38,368 nt of DNA from Egibacteraceae bacterium. Its GTDB lineage: Bacteria; Actinomycetota; Nitriliruptoria; Euzebyales; Egibacteraceae. This document shows, in pieces, positions 14,461-22,516 of this stretch. A program made the position numbers and the translations under genes. Position 1 is the first letter of the stretch; each line of letters starts with the position of its first letter. The notes under the pieces were generated by a model that was not told the origin of the DNA, made no database searches, and worked only from the letters and a program-made list of their open reading frames with translations. The stretch is from positions 1 through 38,368 of the forward strand of contig JAUJMS010000022.1 of NCBI GenBank assembly GCA_030446745.1, in the 5' to 3' direction.

Positions 14461-14928
14461 TCACTTCGCGGGGTCGAGCAGGCGGTCGAACACCGCGCCG
14501 GTGCCCTGCGCCTGGACGTACTTGTCGACCAGGTCGACGACGAGTTCCTTCGCCGACCATTGCGTGGGGTGGTACAGCCCCAGAGCGGTGTTGAGCAGGA
14601 CATCGCCGGTGTAGACGACCCCGAACACCGTGTTGACGGCCTTCTGGCCGCGCAACCCCTTCAGTGCGGCCACGCCATAGGCGGCACCCCACATCATCCC
14701 GAGCGAGAAGTGCGTCACGTAGTTCAGACGCCGCCGACCCTCCGCCGTGTCTGGGTCGGCCGGGGTGATCTTCTGCGCGAAGTTGGCAGGGGCGTAGCTC
14801 TCGCCGCGCTTGGTGAGCGGCATCTCGATGAACTTCTGGAAGGCCGTCATCACCACCGTCCCGGCGACGCCGGAGACGACGCCACGTCCGATCACGCTCT
14901 TGGTCGACGGCTGTTTCGTGGTCTGCAT
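14461..14928 (-). CDS. DUF1440/YagU-like membrane protein
   Basis: A 155-residue protein from ATG 14928. The first helix has a Gly/Ala-rich phrase, GRGVVSGVAGTVVMTAFQK, typical of DUF1440/YagU-type and related small membrane proteins. A long polar stretch (RGESYAPANFAQKITPADPD) follows, then helices at THFSLGMMWGAAYGVAALKG and NTVFGVVYTGDVLLNTALGL, and the motif LYHPTQW. Function is unknown; E. coli YagU has been linked to acid resistance. It is a single-gene unit: the -10 box TAGGCT lies 7 nt before its start codon, so its mRNA is probably leaderless. 135 nt separate it from the holin gene downstream. Confidence 0.65.
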   Translation of the reverse strand: MQTTKQPSTKSVIGRGVVSGVAGTVVMTAFQKFIEMPLTKRGESYAPANFAQKITPADPDTAEGRRRLNYVTHFSLGMMWGAAYGVAALKGLRGQKAVNTVFGVVYTGDVLLNTALGLYHPTQWSAKELVVDLVDKYVQAQGTGAVFDRLLDPAK

Positions 14929-14935
14929 GCCGGCG

Positions 14936-14941
14936 AGCCTA
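14936..14941 (-). promoter_or_regulatory. -10 box of leaderless promoter for the DUF1440-like gene
   Basis: TAGGCT on the minus strand, 7 nt (CGCCGGC) before ATG 14928, with no ribosome binding site. Confidence 0.45.
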
Positions 14942-15097
14942 CCCGGAGCGGGTGTGAACCATCACGCGCAGCTGCTCAACGCGCGTGCGGCAGGCGGGAC
15001 CGGGGATGGACGGTGACATGCGCTGGCTCGGTAACCCTGTCGCGGCTTGCCTGGTCGTGCGACCGGATGGCGCCCCTGCGCGCCTCGGCCGTCGCTG

Positions 15098-15256
15098 ATG
15101 CCCACCGCGACGATCGACCCGGTCGCGGCAGTGGTCGCTGCGCTCGTTGCCGCGCAGCTGATGGAGCTGCCGGCGTACCTGCAGCGGGCGCTCGGGCTCC
15201 CGGTACAGGACGCCCGCGACGAGGCCGAACCCACAGGTCCCCGGCGCGGAAGGTGA
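15098..15256 (+). pseudogene. N-terminal fragment of a small membrane protein
   Basis: ATG 15098 opens 52 codons reading MPTATIDPVAAVVAALVAAQ followed by LMELPAYLQRALGLPVQD, then a polar tail and stop. The phrase (M)ELPAYLQRALGLP resembles the start of actinobacterial multi-helix membrane proteins in which the helix continues into QD-containing loops and several more segments. Nothing downstream in any frame supplies those segments. It is probably a truncated gene. No ribosome binding site is clear. The family match is from memory of the motif and is weak. Confidence 0.35.
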
Positions 15257-15686
15257 CGACGCGCTCCTGCACCCTCAACTCTCCTTCGTCGCAGCTTTTT
15301 GAGCCGAGGCTAGGCGGACGTGGCCTCGTGACGATGTGGCCGCGCGGACGTGTGGTATCAGCTTCTGGGTACAGCGAGGACATGCACATCACTGCGCGCA
15401 TAACGGCCAGGGAGTAGGGGCGCGTTATGCCATCGCGACGTTTCCGGTCGGCTATCAGGGGCAGTGACCCTCACGGTCTCGCGTCTGGATTCGCGATATC
15501 CGGCCGGGCTGATTTCACATCGCGTTGCGGCTGATCGGCGCAGTCCCCGCGGGGGTCGACGCAGAACCAGGCGGCGTCGCAGGCGTTGATCGCCGAGAGG
15601 CAGCACCCAGGGTCGCGCGACACACTGGTGCACCGCAGCGCCGGCGCAACCTGAGACCGGCCCGGGCGTTGGCGGGAGGAGCCCCG
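15257..15686. other. gene-poor intergenic stretch
   Basis: 430 nt with somewhat more A/T than its surroundings. It holds the inverted repeat at 15398-15430, an 11-codon ATG ORF (15381) and, on the minus strand, a possible 50-codon Cys-rich ORF (15623 to 15471). It must also contain the promoter of the short-chain dehydrogenase gene, which I cannot place. No RNA gene or mobile element was recognised. Confidence 0.4.
15398..15430. repeat. inverted repeat, possible operator
   Basis: GCATAACG (15398-15405) and its exact complement CGTTATGC (15423-15430), separated by 17 nt. The arms are A/T-richer than the surroundings, as in many operator half-sites. No T tract follows, so a terminator is less likely. 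It lies in the gene-poor stretch 257 nt before the dehydrogenase gene. Confidence 0.35.
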
Positions 15687-16643
15687 GTGACGCGATCCGC
15701 ACGGTGGACGACGGAGCAGGTCGGGGACCTGTCGGGCAGGCGCATGCTCGTCACCGGGGCCAACAGCGGCATCGGGTGGGAGGCCGCGAAGGTGCTCGCC
15801 GCGCACGGCGCCCACGTGGTCCTCGCCTGCCGCGACACCGCGAAAGGCGAACGAGCCGCTCAGCGCATCCGTGCCACCAGCCCCGGCGCACGCGTGGAGG
15901 TCATCGAGCTCGACCTCGCCGACCTCGCCTCCGTCCAGGACGCTGCCGAGACCTTCGCCGCGCGGCACGGCCGCCTGGACGTGCTGTGCAACAACGCCGG
16001 TGTCATGTGGCTGCCGTACCGGATGACCGCCGACGGGTTCGAGATGCAGTTCGGGACCAACCACCTCGGCCACTTCGCCCTCACCGGACGGCTGCTGGGC
16101 CTCCTGCTGGCCGCCGACGCGCCGCGCGTGGTCACGGTGTCGAGCAACCTGCACCGGGGCGGGGCCATCGACTTCGGCAATCTCGACGCCGGCCGCGGCT
16201 ACGACCCGCGGCGGGCGTACGCCCAGAGCAAGCTCGCCAACCTGCTGTTCACCTTCGAGCTGCAGCGTCGCGCCGATGCGGCCGGGACCGCCCTGACCGC
16301 GTCAGTCGCGGCGCATCCGGGCTGGGCGGCGACGAACCTGCAGACGGCGGGGCCGCGGATGGCCGGCGCCGTCGTCACCGAGCAGGTGCATCGGCTCGCC
16401 AACCGCCTGTTCGCGCAGAGCGCCGCCGGCGGCGCCCTGCCGACGGTCCGGGCCGCCGTCGACCCGCAGATCCGTGGCGGCGACTACGTCGGCCCGAGCG
16501 GGCCGGGCCAGCTCCGCGGCGCGCCGGCGGCGGTCTCGCCGAGCTCGACGGCCCGCGCCCCGGAGGTCGCGACCCGGCTGTGGGAGGCGTCCGAGGCTCT
16601 CACAGGGGTGCGCTACGACGCCTTGGCTGCGGCCCCCTGCTGA
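15687..16643 (+). CDS. short-chain dehydrogenase/reductase (retinol-dehydrogenase-like)
   Basis: A 318-residue protein from GTG 15687, with ribosome binding site GGGAGGA 6 nt upstream. It has a Rossmann fold with TGANSGIGWEAAKVLA (cofactor-binding TGxxxGIG), ACRD after beta-2 (Arg suggests NADP), NNAGVM, the catalytic Ser in VVTVSSNLHRGG and Tyr-Lys in AYAQSKLAN (YxxxK). An extended C-terminus (to residue 318) and the LHRGGAIDFGNLD insertion are typical of the retinol dehydrogenase/WW-domain-oxidoreductase-like subgroup common in actinobacteria. The substrate is unknown. It is transcribed alone; a convergent small membrane-protein gene follows 25 nt later. Confidence 0.9.
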   Translation: MTRSARWTTEQVGDLSGRRMLVTGANSGIGWEAAKVLAAHGAHVVLACRDTAKGERAAQRIRATSPGARVEVIELDLADLASVQDAAETFAARHGRLDVLCNNAGVMWLPYRMTADGFEMQFGTNHLGHFALTGRLLGLLLAADAPRVVTVSSNLHRGGAIDFGNLDAGRGYDPRRAYAQSKLANLLFTFELQRRADAAGTALTASVAAHPGWAATNLQTAGPRMAGAVVTEQVHRLANRLFAQSAAGGALPTVRAAVDPQIRGGDYVGPSGPGQLRGAPAAVSPSSTARAPEVATRLWEASEALTGVRYDALAAAPC

Positions 16644-16668
16644 GCCGGCCGCCGCAGCGGTGCTCCCG

Positions 16669-16872
16669 TCAGGCCCGCGGCGGCGCCGTGCGGGCCGGCG
16701 CGCCCGCTCGGGCCGCGGCCTCGCGGTGCAGGTGCCGCCACATCAGCGCGTGGGCGCCGATCCCGACGGTCAGGATGCCGACCGGAGCCCACTGCTGCAC
16801 GACCGCGGCGACGACGACGGCCAGGACCGCTCCGGCGACGAGGATCGCGCGCATGGTGTTGATCTCAGGCAT
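16669..16872 (-). CDS. small two-helix membrane protein
   Basis: A 67-residue protein from ATG 16872 (GGAG 4 nt upstream). After MPEINTM it has one long hydrophobic stretch, AILVAGAVLAVVVAAVVQQW, and a second weaker one, PVGILTVGIGAHALMWRHLH, ending in an Ala/Arg/Pro-rich cytosolic tail. I do not recognise a family. It lies downstream of the YqgE gene on the same strand with an 82-nt gap. Confidence 0.5.
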   Translation of the reverse strand: MPEINTMRAILVAGAVLAVVVAAVVQQWAPVGILTVGIGAHALMWRHLHREAAARAGAPARTAPPRA

Positions 16873-16954
16873 CGGATCTCCGCTCGGCAGTCCCGTCGAC
16901 CACCGTCCACGGTAGCCCCTCGCGCTCGGTCGGGCGAGCGCCATCTGGCCCCGG

Positions 16955-17481
16955 TCAGTTGAGCGTCGGATCCTCCGGAATCGTCGTGAAGAACCCGCCC
17001 TGGCGCGACAGCACCGTCAGCCACAGAGCGCCCGGTCGCCGAGTGAACGCGTCGTCGGGGTGGGCATCGACGACGAACCACCCGCCCGCGTCGATCTCGG
17101 CGTCGATCTGGCCGGCGCCCCAGCCACCGTAGCCAGCGAACACCCGGATCCCGAGACCGCGATCGGCCGCCTGCGTGAGGTCGACCACCGCCACCCCGGG
17201 CGACACCGGCTGGACGCCTGCGGCCTCGCCGGTGCGCCGAGGGCGATCACGGCCTCGCGCTGCACCGGCCCGCCCACGAACACGACCGGCGGCTCCACCG
17301 CCGGGACGGTCCACTCCGGCAGGATCGTGGTGACGGGCACCTGGCTGGGGCGGTTGAGCACGACGCCGACCGCGCCGTCGGTACCGTGCTCGAGGATGAG
17401 CACGACGGTGTGGGAGAAGTTGGGGTCACTCAGCGACGGCGTCGCCACCAGCAGCCGACCGCGGAGGTGTCCGTCCGTCAT
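16955..17481 (-). CDS. YqgE/AlgH family protein (UPF0301), one frame break
   Basis: ATG 17481 (GGAG 3 nt upstream) starts DGHLRGRLLVATPSLSDPNF, then SHTVVLILEHGTDGAVGVVL and NRPSQVPV, the standard YqgE opening, followed by PVVFVGGPVQREAVIALG. Near 17240 the frame shifts by one base. It resumes as GVQPVSPGVAVVDLTQAADR and FAGYGGWGAGQIDAEIDAGG, then WFVVDAHPDDAF, the conserved C-terminal YqgE block. Total length would be about 175 residues, normal for the family. The break is probably a sequence error. The family has no agreed biochemical role. The start could also be ATG 17493. Upstream, the frame is open without a stop into the YbaK-type gene. Confidence 0.8.
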
Positions 17482-17522
17482 CGTCTCCGGCATGCCCTGC
17501 GGCGGCTGGCGCAAGCAGGCCG

Positions 17523-18048
17523 TCAGTGCAGCGGCGCCGCGGGGCGTCGGGCGCCGGCTTCGTGAGCCCTCCACCACTGCGGCGGATGCCAGGCGGGTCA
17601 GCGCCTGCGGCGTCACGAGCAGCTTCAGCGCCCGGCTGCCGCCGCCCACGATCAGCCGTTCGAGCACGGCGACGGCGGCGTCGACGTAGACGGGCACAGA
17701 TGGCGGCAGCCCGAACGGGGTGACCCCGTCGGGCAGCATCCCGGTGAGCGCGACGGTCTCGTCGGCCGGGGCGAAGGAGACCTTGCGGACGCCGAGCAGG
17801 CGCCGGACCGTGCCGTTGACGTCCAGGCGCCGCGTGGCCTGGACCAGGCACGCGGCATGCCGCCGCTCGCCGGTCTTGGCCGCGACGACGATGCAGTTCA
17901 CCGCCATGTCGGGCCCGTAGCCGTAGCGCTCGCAGAACGCGGCGGTGTTGGCGTAGGCGGGGTCGATGCGGATCGCCTCGTATGGCACGCCGAGCCGTTC
18001 CAGCTCGGCGAGGACCTGCCCCTCGATCGCCTCGTCGGCGACCGGCAC
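17523..18048 (-). CDS. YbaK/EbsC-family aminoacyl-tRNA deacylase-like protein
   Basis: GTG 18048 starts a protein of about 170 residues: [60 protein letters not shown] and [20 protein letters not shown] are the typical YbaK-fold blocks. The region around VRKVSFA corresponds to the active-site Lys area of Cys-tRNA(Pro) deacylases, and GVTPFGLP to the substrate loop. Such proteins hydrolyse mischarged tRNA. The frame has no stop before the YqgE start; a one-base shift near 17560 would instead give an end like [13 protein letters not shown] or a stop at 17523. I therefore take separate genes with an indel as more likely than a YbaK-YqgE fusion. The end is uncertain. Confidence 0.72.
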
Positions 18049-18092
18049 CCTGTCCGCTGAGCCGGCGGCGCCGGCCCGCCGCGGCGCCTCGG

Positions 18093-18871
18093 TCAACCCT
18101 GGCCCGGGTCGGCGGAGCGCACCACGTTGAACACGCCGCCCTGCGGGTCGCGCAGGGCCGCGAAGCGACCGTAGGGCGAGTCGGTGGTCGGCATCGACAC
18201 CGCGCCGCCCAGCCGCTCCGCCGCCGCCGCGGCCCCGTCGGGGTCCTCGACCTCGAAGTAGGGCGTCCAGTGCGAACCGACCTCCTCGGGCCAGTCCCCG
18301 GTCATCTGCATCGCACCACCGACGCTGCGGCCGCCGACCGAGAAGGTCTGGTACGCGGGACCGTCGCCGGTGTCCACGACCTCCCAGTCGTAGCCGAACA
18401 CCCTGGTGTAGAACTCCTGGGCGGCCGCGAGGTCGCGGGTGGCCAGCTCGTTCCACACCACCGCGCCGGGCTCGTTGACCAGCGTCGCGCCGATGTGCCC
18501 GCCGGCCTGCCAGGTGCCGAACAGCGCGCCTGTGGAGTCGAAGCCGACGACGAGACGGCCTTGCCCCGTGATGTCCAGCGGTCCCATCATGAGCTCGCCC
18601 CCGGCGTCGGTGATGCGCCGGGCCGCCGCGTCGGAGTCGTCGGTGGCCATGTAGGTCGTCCACCCCGTCGGCACTGTGGTCGAGGGCTCGCCGTTCATCC
18701 CGGCGACCCGCTCGCCGTGCACCGTGCACATCGTGTAGTAGCCGGCCTCGCTCGGGCCGATCTGGAAATCCCAGCCGAACAGCTCGCCGTAGAAGCGGCG
18801 GGCCCCTCCGGGTCGCTGGTCACCAGGTCGACCCACGAGGGAGTGCCCGCCTCATACGACGCCACCTTCAT
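18093..18871 (-). CDS. two-domain VOC (glyoxalase/bleomycin-resistance-like) protein, one frame break
   Basis: ATG 18871 with ribosome binding site GGAGGG begins [20 protein letters not shown]. The frame is lost in the CCCC run at 18803-18806 (plus-strand view) and resumes as [20 protein letters not shown]. Two VOC modules follow: the first to about residue 125 ([33 protein letters not shown]), the second from [20 protein letters not shown] to [16 protein letters not shown]. This is the architecture of actinobacterial 27-kDa antigen-type (CFP30B-like) VOC proteins, about 260 residues. The enzymatic role is unknown. It is the first gene of a minus-strand run leading to the YbaK and YqgE genes. 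Confidence 0.85.
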
Positions 18872-19055
18872 CACCCGCCCTCCTTCGCACTCGCCATGCG
18901 GCGGCATCGGGCAGGGTCCCACCGGCGGACGGGTGACGCAAGGAGCCAGCGGCGAGCCGGGAGGAGGCGCTGACACCGTGGCGTTGCGACATCGTAAGGC
19001 TGTCGGGTGCCTGGAGGGGTACGGTCGGGGTCGAGATCCACGACCAGGAGATGCC

Positions 19056-19709
19056 ATGTTGTTCGGCCGCCGCAAGACCGAGATGGTGCCCACCGACGCC
19101 GCCCTTCCCGGGCGCGACACGCCGATCCCGGTGCCCGCGGCCCACTACGTCAACGGTCATCCGCTCACCCCGCCGTTCCCGGACGGGATGCGCCAGGCGG
19201 TGTTCGGCATGGGCTGCTTCTGGGGCGCGGAGCGGCTGTTCTGGCAGCTCGACGGGGTGTGGACCACCGCGGTGGGATACGCCGGCGGCGCCACGCCGAA
19301 CCCGAGCTACTCGCAGGTGTGCTCGGGCCGTACCGGCCACACCGAGGCCGTCCTCGTCGTGTTCGACCCGGCCGCCGTCTCCTACGACGACCTGCTGCGA
19401 GTCTTCTGGGAGCAGCACAACCCCACCCAGGGGATGCGCCAGGGCAATGACGTCGGCACGCAGTACCGCTCGGCGATCTACGTCGCCGACGACGCTCAGC
19501 GCACCGCCGCGGAGGCATCCCGGGACCGGTACCAAGAGGTCCTCGACCGGGCTGGGTACGGGCGGATCACCACCGAGATCGCTGCCGCCGGTCCCTTCTT
19601 CTACGCCGAGGACTACCACCAGCAGTACCTGGCCAAAAACCCCAACGGCTACTGCGGCATCGGGGGCACGGGCGTCGCCTGCCCGGTGGGGCTCGCGACC
19701 GCCGACTGA
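19056..19709 (+). CDS. msrA: peptide-methionine (S)-S-oxide reductase MsrA
   Basis: A 217-residue protein from ATG 19056 (CCAGGAG 5 nt upstream; the ATG at 19051 is in another frame). The catalytic motif [10 protein letters not shown] has the active Cys54, preceded by the typical actinobacterial N-terminal block [20 protein letters not shown]. Further signatures are [53 protein letters not shown] and the resolving Cys residues in the tail ([15 protein letters not shown]). It reduces methionine-S-sulfoxide in oxidised proteins with thioredoxin. It stands alone, followed by two tandem hairpins. Confidence 0.95.
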   Translation: MLFGRRKTEMVPTDAALPGRDTPIPVPAAHYVNGHPLTPPFPDGMRQAVFGMGCFWGAERLFWQLDGVWTTAVGYAGGATPNPSYSQVCSGRTGHTEAVLVVFDPAAVSYDDLLRVFWEQHNPTQGMRQGNDVGTQYRSAIYVADDAQRTAAEASRDRYQEVLDRAGYGRITTEIAAAGPFFYAEDYHQQYLAKNPNGYCGIGGTGVACPVGLATAD

Positions 19710-19754
19710 ACCGCGGCCAGGGCGCGCCGCGTCGTCGCCCCGCGAAGGTCGAAG

Positions 19755-19802
19755 GCTCCGATCGAGCGCGGATCGGAGCTTGACGACCTGGGCTCGGTCG
19801 TC
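19755..19802 (+). terminator. two tandem perfect hairpins downstream of msrA
   Basis: Hairpin 1: GCTCCGATC-gagcgcg-GATCGGAGC (19755-19779), a 9-bp stem. Hairpin 2: GACGACC-tgggctc-GGTCGTC (19782-19802), a 7-bp stem, beginning 2 nt after the first. Both start within 100 nt of the msrA stop. Neither has a T tract, but tandem hairpins are a usual form of actinobacterial terminator. They isolate msrA from the importer operon. Confidence 0.5.
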
Positions 19803-19833
19803 GGCGGGACCGCGGCTGTCACACCCGTCGTCA

Positions 19834-19858
19834 GATGTGACGGTGACCGTCTCGCATC
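19834..19858 (+). promoter_or_regulatory. palindrome upstream of the ABC importer, possible operator
   Basis: The centre GACGGTGACCGTC is a perfect 5-3-5 palindrome flanked by GATG...CATC. It is in the 274-nt stretch (19803-20076) before the importer operon, which otherwise holds no gene I can support. Sugar importers are usually controlled by LacI-, GntR- or ROK-type repressors on such sites; no regulator gene is adjacent. No clear promoter boxes were found. Confidence 0.3.
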
Positions 19859-20076
19859 CTCGCTCGGCGCGCACCGGCCCAGGCACTCCGTCACGGTCGT
19901 CGGCGCGGCGCCTCGCCGGACCCCGGAGGGTGGCGGGAGGGGAGCCAGTCGGAGGTCGTTGACCGGCGCAAGGGCGGGGGCTACGGTCCGCCAGGCTGGG
20001 CGAACGCCGCACGTCGGGCCATCCGCAAGAGCGGCTGGCGGCAGGGCGTGGCGCGCGGAGGTCAAAGGGGTCTCAC

Positions 20077-21498
20077 TTGTCAAACTCGATCAGGCACCTG
20101 CTGGCCGTCGTGTCCGTCGTGGGCATGTCACTGGCCGCCGCGTGTGGTGGCGGGGGCTCCGAACAGGGGGAACAGGACGGTGAGCAGGCGGCCGCCACCG
20201 ACGGCCCCGTCACGATCACGATCGCCGAGAACGCCGTCCGTGGCGGCAAGAACGACTACACCGCCCAGTGGCTGATCGACTACGCGATCCCCACGTTCAC
20301 CGAGCAGATGGCCGCGGACGGCCGCGACGTGACCGTCAAGCTCGTCGAGAGCGGAATCGACGACGAGGACTACAAGTCCCGGCTCGCGTTGGACCTGTCG
20401 GCGGGCGAGGGCGCCGACGTCATCGGGTTCGACGGGTTCTGGCTCAGCGAGTTCGTGACCGCCGGATACCTCAAGCCGCTGACCGAGGTCGTCGGGCCCG
20501 TCATCGACGACTGGGAGGGCTGGGAGCAGATCCCCGAGGCCGTCGCCGGCAGTCTCGTCGTGGACGACCAGCGCTACGGCATCCCGGTCGGCACCGACGG
20601 ACGGGTGCTGTTCTTCCGCAAGGACGTCTTCGCCGACGCGGGCCTGCCCGAGGACTGGCAGCCGACCAGCTGGGACGAGATCATCGAGGCCGCCCGAACG
20701 ATCAAGGAGGCCGACCCCGACGTGACGCCGCTGCAGATCAACGCGGGCACGTCGATGGGCGAGGCGACGACGCTCCAGGGCTTCGTCCCGATCCTGCTCG
20801 GGACCGGCGCCGAGCTGTACGACCAGGCCTGGCTCGGCGACACCCCGCAGATGCTGGAGGCGGTGGGGTTCTTCCAGACGATCTACGACGAAGGCCTGGC
20901 CGACCCGCAGCTGCAGCTGCGCGCCGACGGCCGCGACCGGTCGTTCCAGGACTTCTCCACCGGGCGCATCGCCATCCTCATCGAGAGCGACTACCTGTGG
21001 CGCAGCGTCATCAACCCCGGTGAGGGACTGTTCCCCATCGAGAATCGCGACGAGGTCGTCGGCTTCACCAAGATCCCCGCGCGTGAGCCCGGCGCCGGCA
21101 TCCGCGGTCAGGACTTCGTGTCCGCCTCCGGCGGCACCGCGCGGGTGCTCAACCCCAACACCGACTACCCACAGGAGGCGTGGGAGTTCCTGAGCTTCCT
21201 CGGCTCCGAGGAGGCGCTCACCGAGTTCGTCCAAGGCGAGCCCCGCATCACCGCGCGCGAGGACGTCAACGCCTCCGAGGCCGTCGCGAGCGACCCCATC
21301 CTGTCGTTCATCGCCGAGGAGGTGCTTCCGATCACCTGGTACCGGCCGGGCTTCGAGGAGTACCCGCAGGTCTCCGAGGCACTCCAGCGCATGGTCGAGA
21401 ACGTCGTCGCCGGGCGGTCCGACGTCCCCACGGCAGCTGCCGAGTACGAGGCGACCATCAGCGGCATCGTCGGCGCCGAGAACGTGATCCAGGAGTGA
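20077..21498 (+). CDS. ABC importer substrate-binding lipoprotein (carbohydrate family 1 type)
   Basis: A 473-residue lipoprotein. TTG 20077 has ribosome binding site AAAGGGG 7 nt upstream and gives a complete lipoprotein signal: basic N-terminus, hydrophobic HLLAVVSVVGM and lipobox LAAAC with Cys23, then a Gly/Ser/Glu-rich tether. The mature part has the family 1 (MalE/MsmE-like) pattern: LDLSAGEGADVIGFDGFWLS, YLKPLTEVV, YGIPVGTDGRVLFFRKDVFA, PTSWDEIIEAARTIKEA, a TxQGF stretch (TTLQGFVPILLGTGAELYD) and FSTGRIAILIESDYLWR. It would capture a sugar or other polyol outside the membrane and hand it to the two permeases behind it. The substrate cannot be read from sequence. First gene of the operon. 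Confidence 0.92.
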   Translation: MSNSIRHLLAVVSVVGMSLAAACGGGGSEQGEQDGEQAAATDGPVTITIAENAVRGGKNDYTAQWLIDYAIPTFTEQMAADGRDVTVKLVESGIDDEDYKSRLALDLSAGEGADVIGFDGFWLSEFVTAGYLKPLTEVVGPVIDDWEGWEQIPEAVAGSLVVDDQRYGIPVGTDGRVLFFRKDVFADAGLPEDWQPTSWDEIIEAARTIKEADPDVTPLQINAGTSMGEATTLQGFVPILLGTGAELYDQAWLGDTPQMLEAVGFFQTIYDEGLADPQLQLRADGRDRSFQDFSTGRIAILIESDYLWRSVINPGEGLFPIENRDEVVGFTKIPAREPGAGIRGQDFVSASGGTARVLNPNTDYPQEAWEFLSFLGSEEALTEFVQGEPRITAREDVNASEAVASDPILSFIAEEVLPITWYRPGFEEYPQVSEALQRMVENVVAGRSDVPTAAAEYEATISGIVGAENVIQE

Positions 21499-21511
21499 GC
21501 GGGAGGCGTCG

Positions 21512-22516
21512 ATGAGCGCCGGCGCCGGCCCCAAGGCCCCTCAGACACCGGCCGGCGGGGGGGCCGGGGGCGGAGCCGGAGCCGCACCCGCCAGCCAGGA
21601 CGCATCCGACGACGCGCCAGCCGCGGCCGCGGGCGGCCAGGAGACCGCCGGCGCCGTGGTGCTCGGCCGGGGTGGCGCGTCGGCGTTCGTCGCGCCCGCG
21701 CTGGGCCTCGTCGGCGTGTTCCTCATCTTCCCGGCGCTGTGGACGCTGTACCTGGGGCTGACGAACGCGCGCCTGACCGGACTCGCGGCCGCCGAACCGC
21801 AGTTCGTGGGTCTGTCGAACTTCGTCCGCGCGCTGACCGACCCGCTGTTCCGCAACTCGCTGAAGGTGACCGCGATCTTCGTCGTCGGGTCGGCGGTCGT
21901 CGGCCAGACCGGGCTGGGCTTCCTGCTCGCATGGTCGCTGCGCGGCTGGCGCGGCCCGGTGCGCAGCGCCATCGAGGTTCTGGTCATCCTCGCGTGGATC
22001 ATTCCGGGCTCGGTGGTGGCGTTCTTGTGGATCGCCCTGCTCGACGGCCGCTCGGGCACCCTCAACACCCTGATCCCCGGCGACGGCGGCATCGAGTGGC
22101 TGCTGCGCTACCCGATGGCGTCGATCATCGTGTTCAACACCTGGCGTGGCGCCGCCTTCTCGATGTTGCTGTTCGGGGCGGCGTTGGCCTCCCTGCCGCC
22201 GTCGCACCTGGAGACCGCCCGCCTGGCCGGCGCCTCGGCGTGGCAGCAGCTGCGCGATGTCATCCTGCCGAGCATCCGCGGCCACATCCTCACCGCGCTG
22301 CTGCTGATCAGCCTGTGGACGTTCAACCTGTTCACGCCCTACCTGCTGACCCGCGGTGGGCCGAACTTCCAGACGGAGGTCCTGCCGATCTACATCTACC
22401 GGGTCGCCATCAGCTCCGGCCAGCTGGGCTACGGGGCGGCGATCTCGGCGATCATGCTGGCGATCAACCTCGTCGTCGCGCTCGTGTACCTCAACGTGCT
22501 GAAGGACAAGACGTGA
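21512..22516 (+). CDS. ABC importer permease (MalF/UgpA type)
   Basis: A 334-residue permease from ATG 21512, 13 nt behind the lipoprotein gene. It opens with an unusual Gly/Ala/Pro-rich cytosolic extension of about 50 residues (begins SAGAGPKAPQTPAGGG), then six membrane helices (FVAPALGLVGVFLIFPALWT; SAIEVLVILAWIIPGSVVAF). The EAA loop that docks on the ATPase is visible: ETARLAGASAWQQLRDVILP. It belongs to the binding-protein-dependent transport family of sugar importers. It forms the channel with the next gene product, whose GTG start overlaps its stop by 4 nt. The extension is low-complexity and may not be conserved. Confidence 0.92.
   Translation: MSAGAGPKAPQTPAGGGAGGGAGAAPASQDASDDAPAAAAGGQETAGAVVLGRGGASAFVAPALGLVGVFLIFPALWTLYLGLTNARLTGLAAAEPQFVGLSNFVRALTDPLFRNSLKVTAIFVVGSAVVGQTGLGFLLAWSLRGWRGPVRSAIEVLVILAWIIPGSVVAFLWIALLDGRSGTLNTLIPGDGGIEWLLRYPMASIIVFNTWRGAAFSMLLFGAALASLPPSHLETARLAGASAWQQLRDVILPSIRGHILTALLLISLWTFNLFTPYLLTRGGPNFQTEVLPIYIYRVAISSGQLGYGAAISAIMLAINLVVALVYLNVLKDKT

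Noticed and set aside
17494..18729. A single large YbaK-YqgE or VOC-YbaK-YqgE fusion protein
   Set aside because: The VOC part is in another frame, and the YbaK-YqgE join has an unnatural sequence ([20 protein letters not shown]) explained by a one-base shift. Treated as separate genes.
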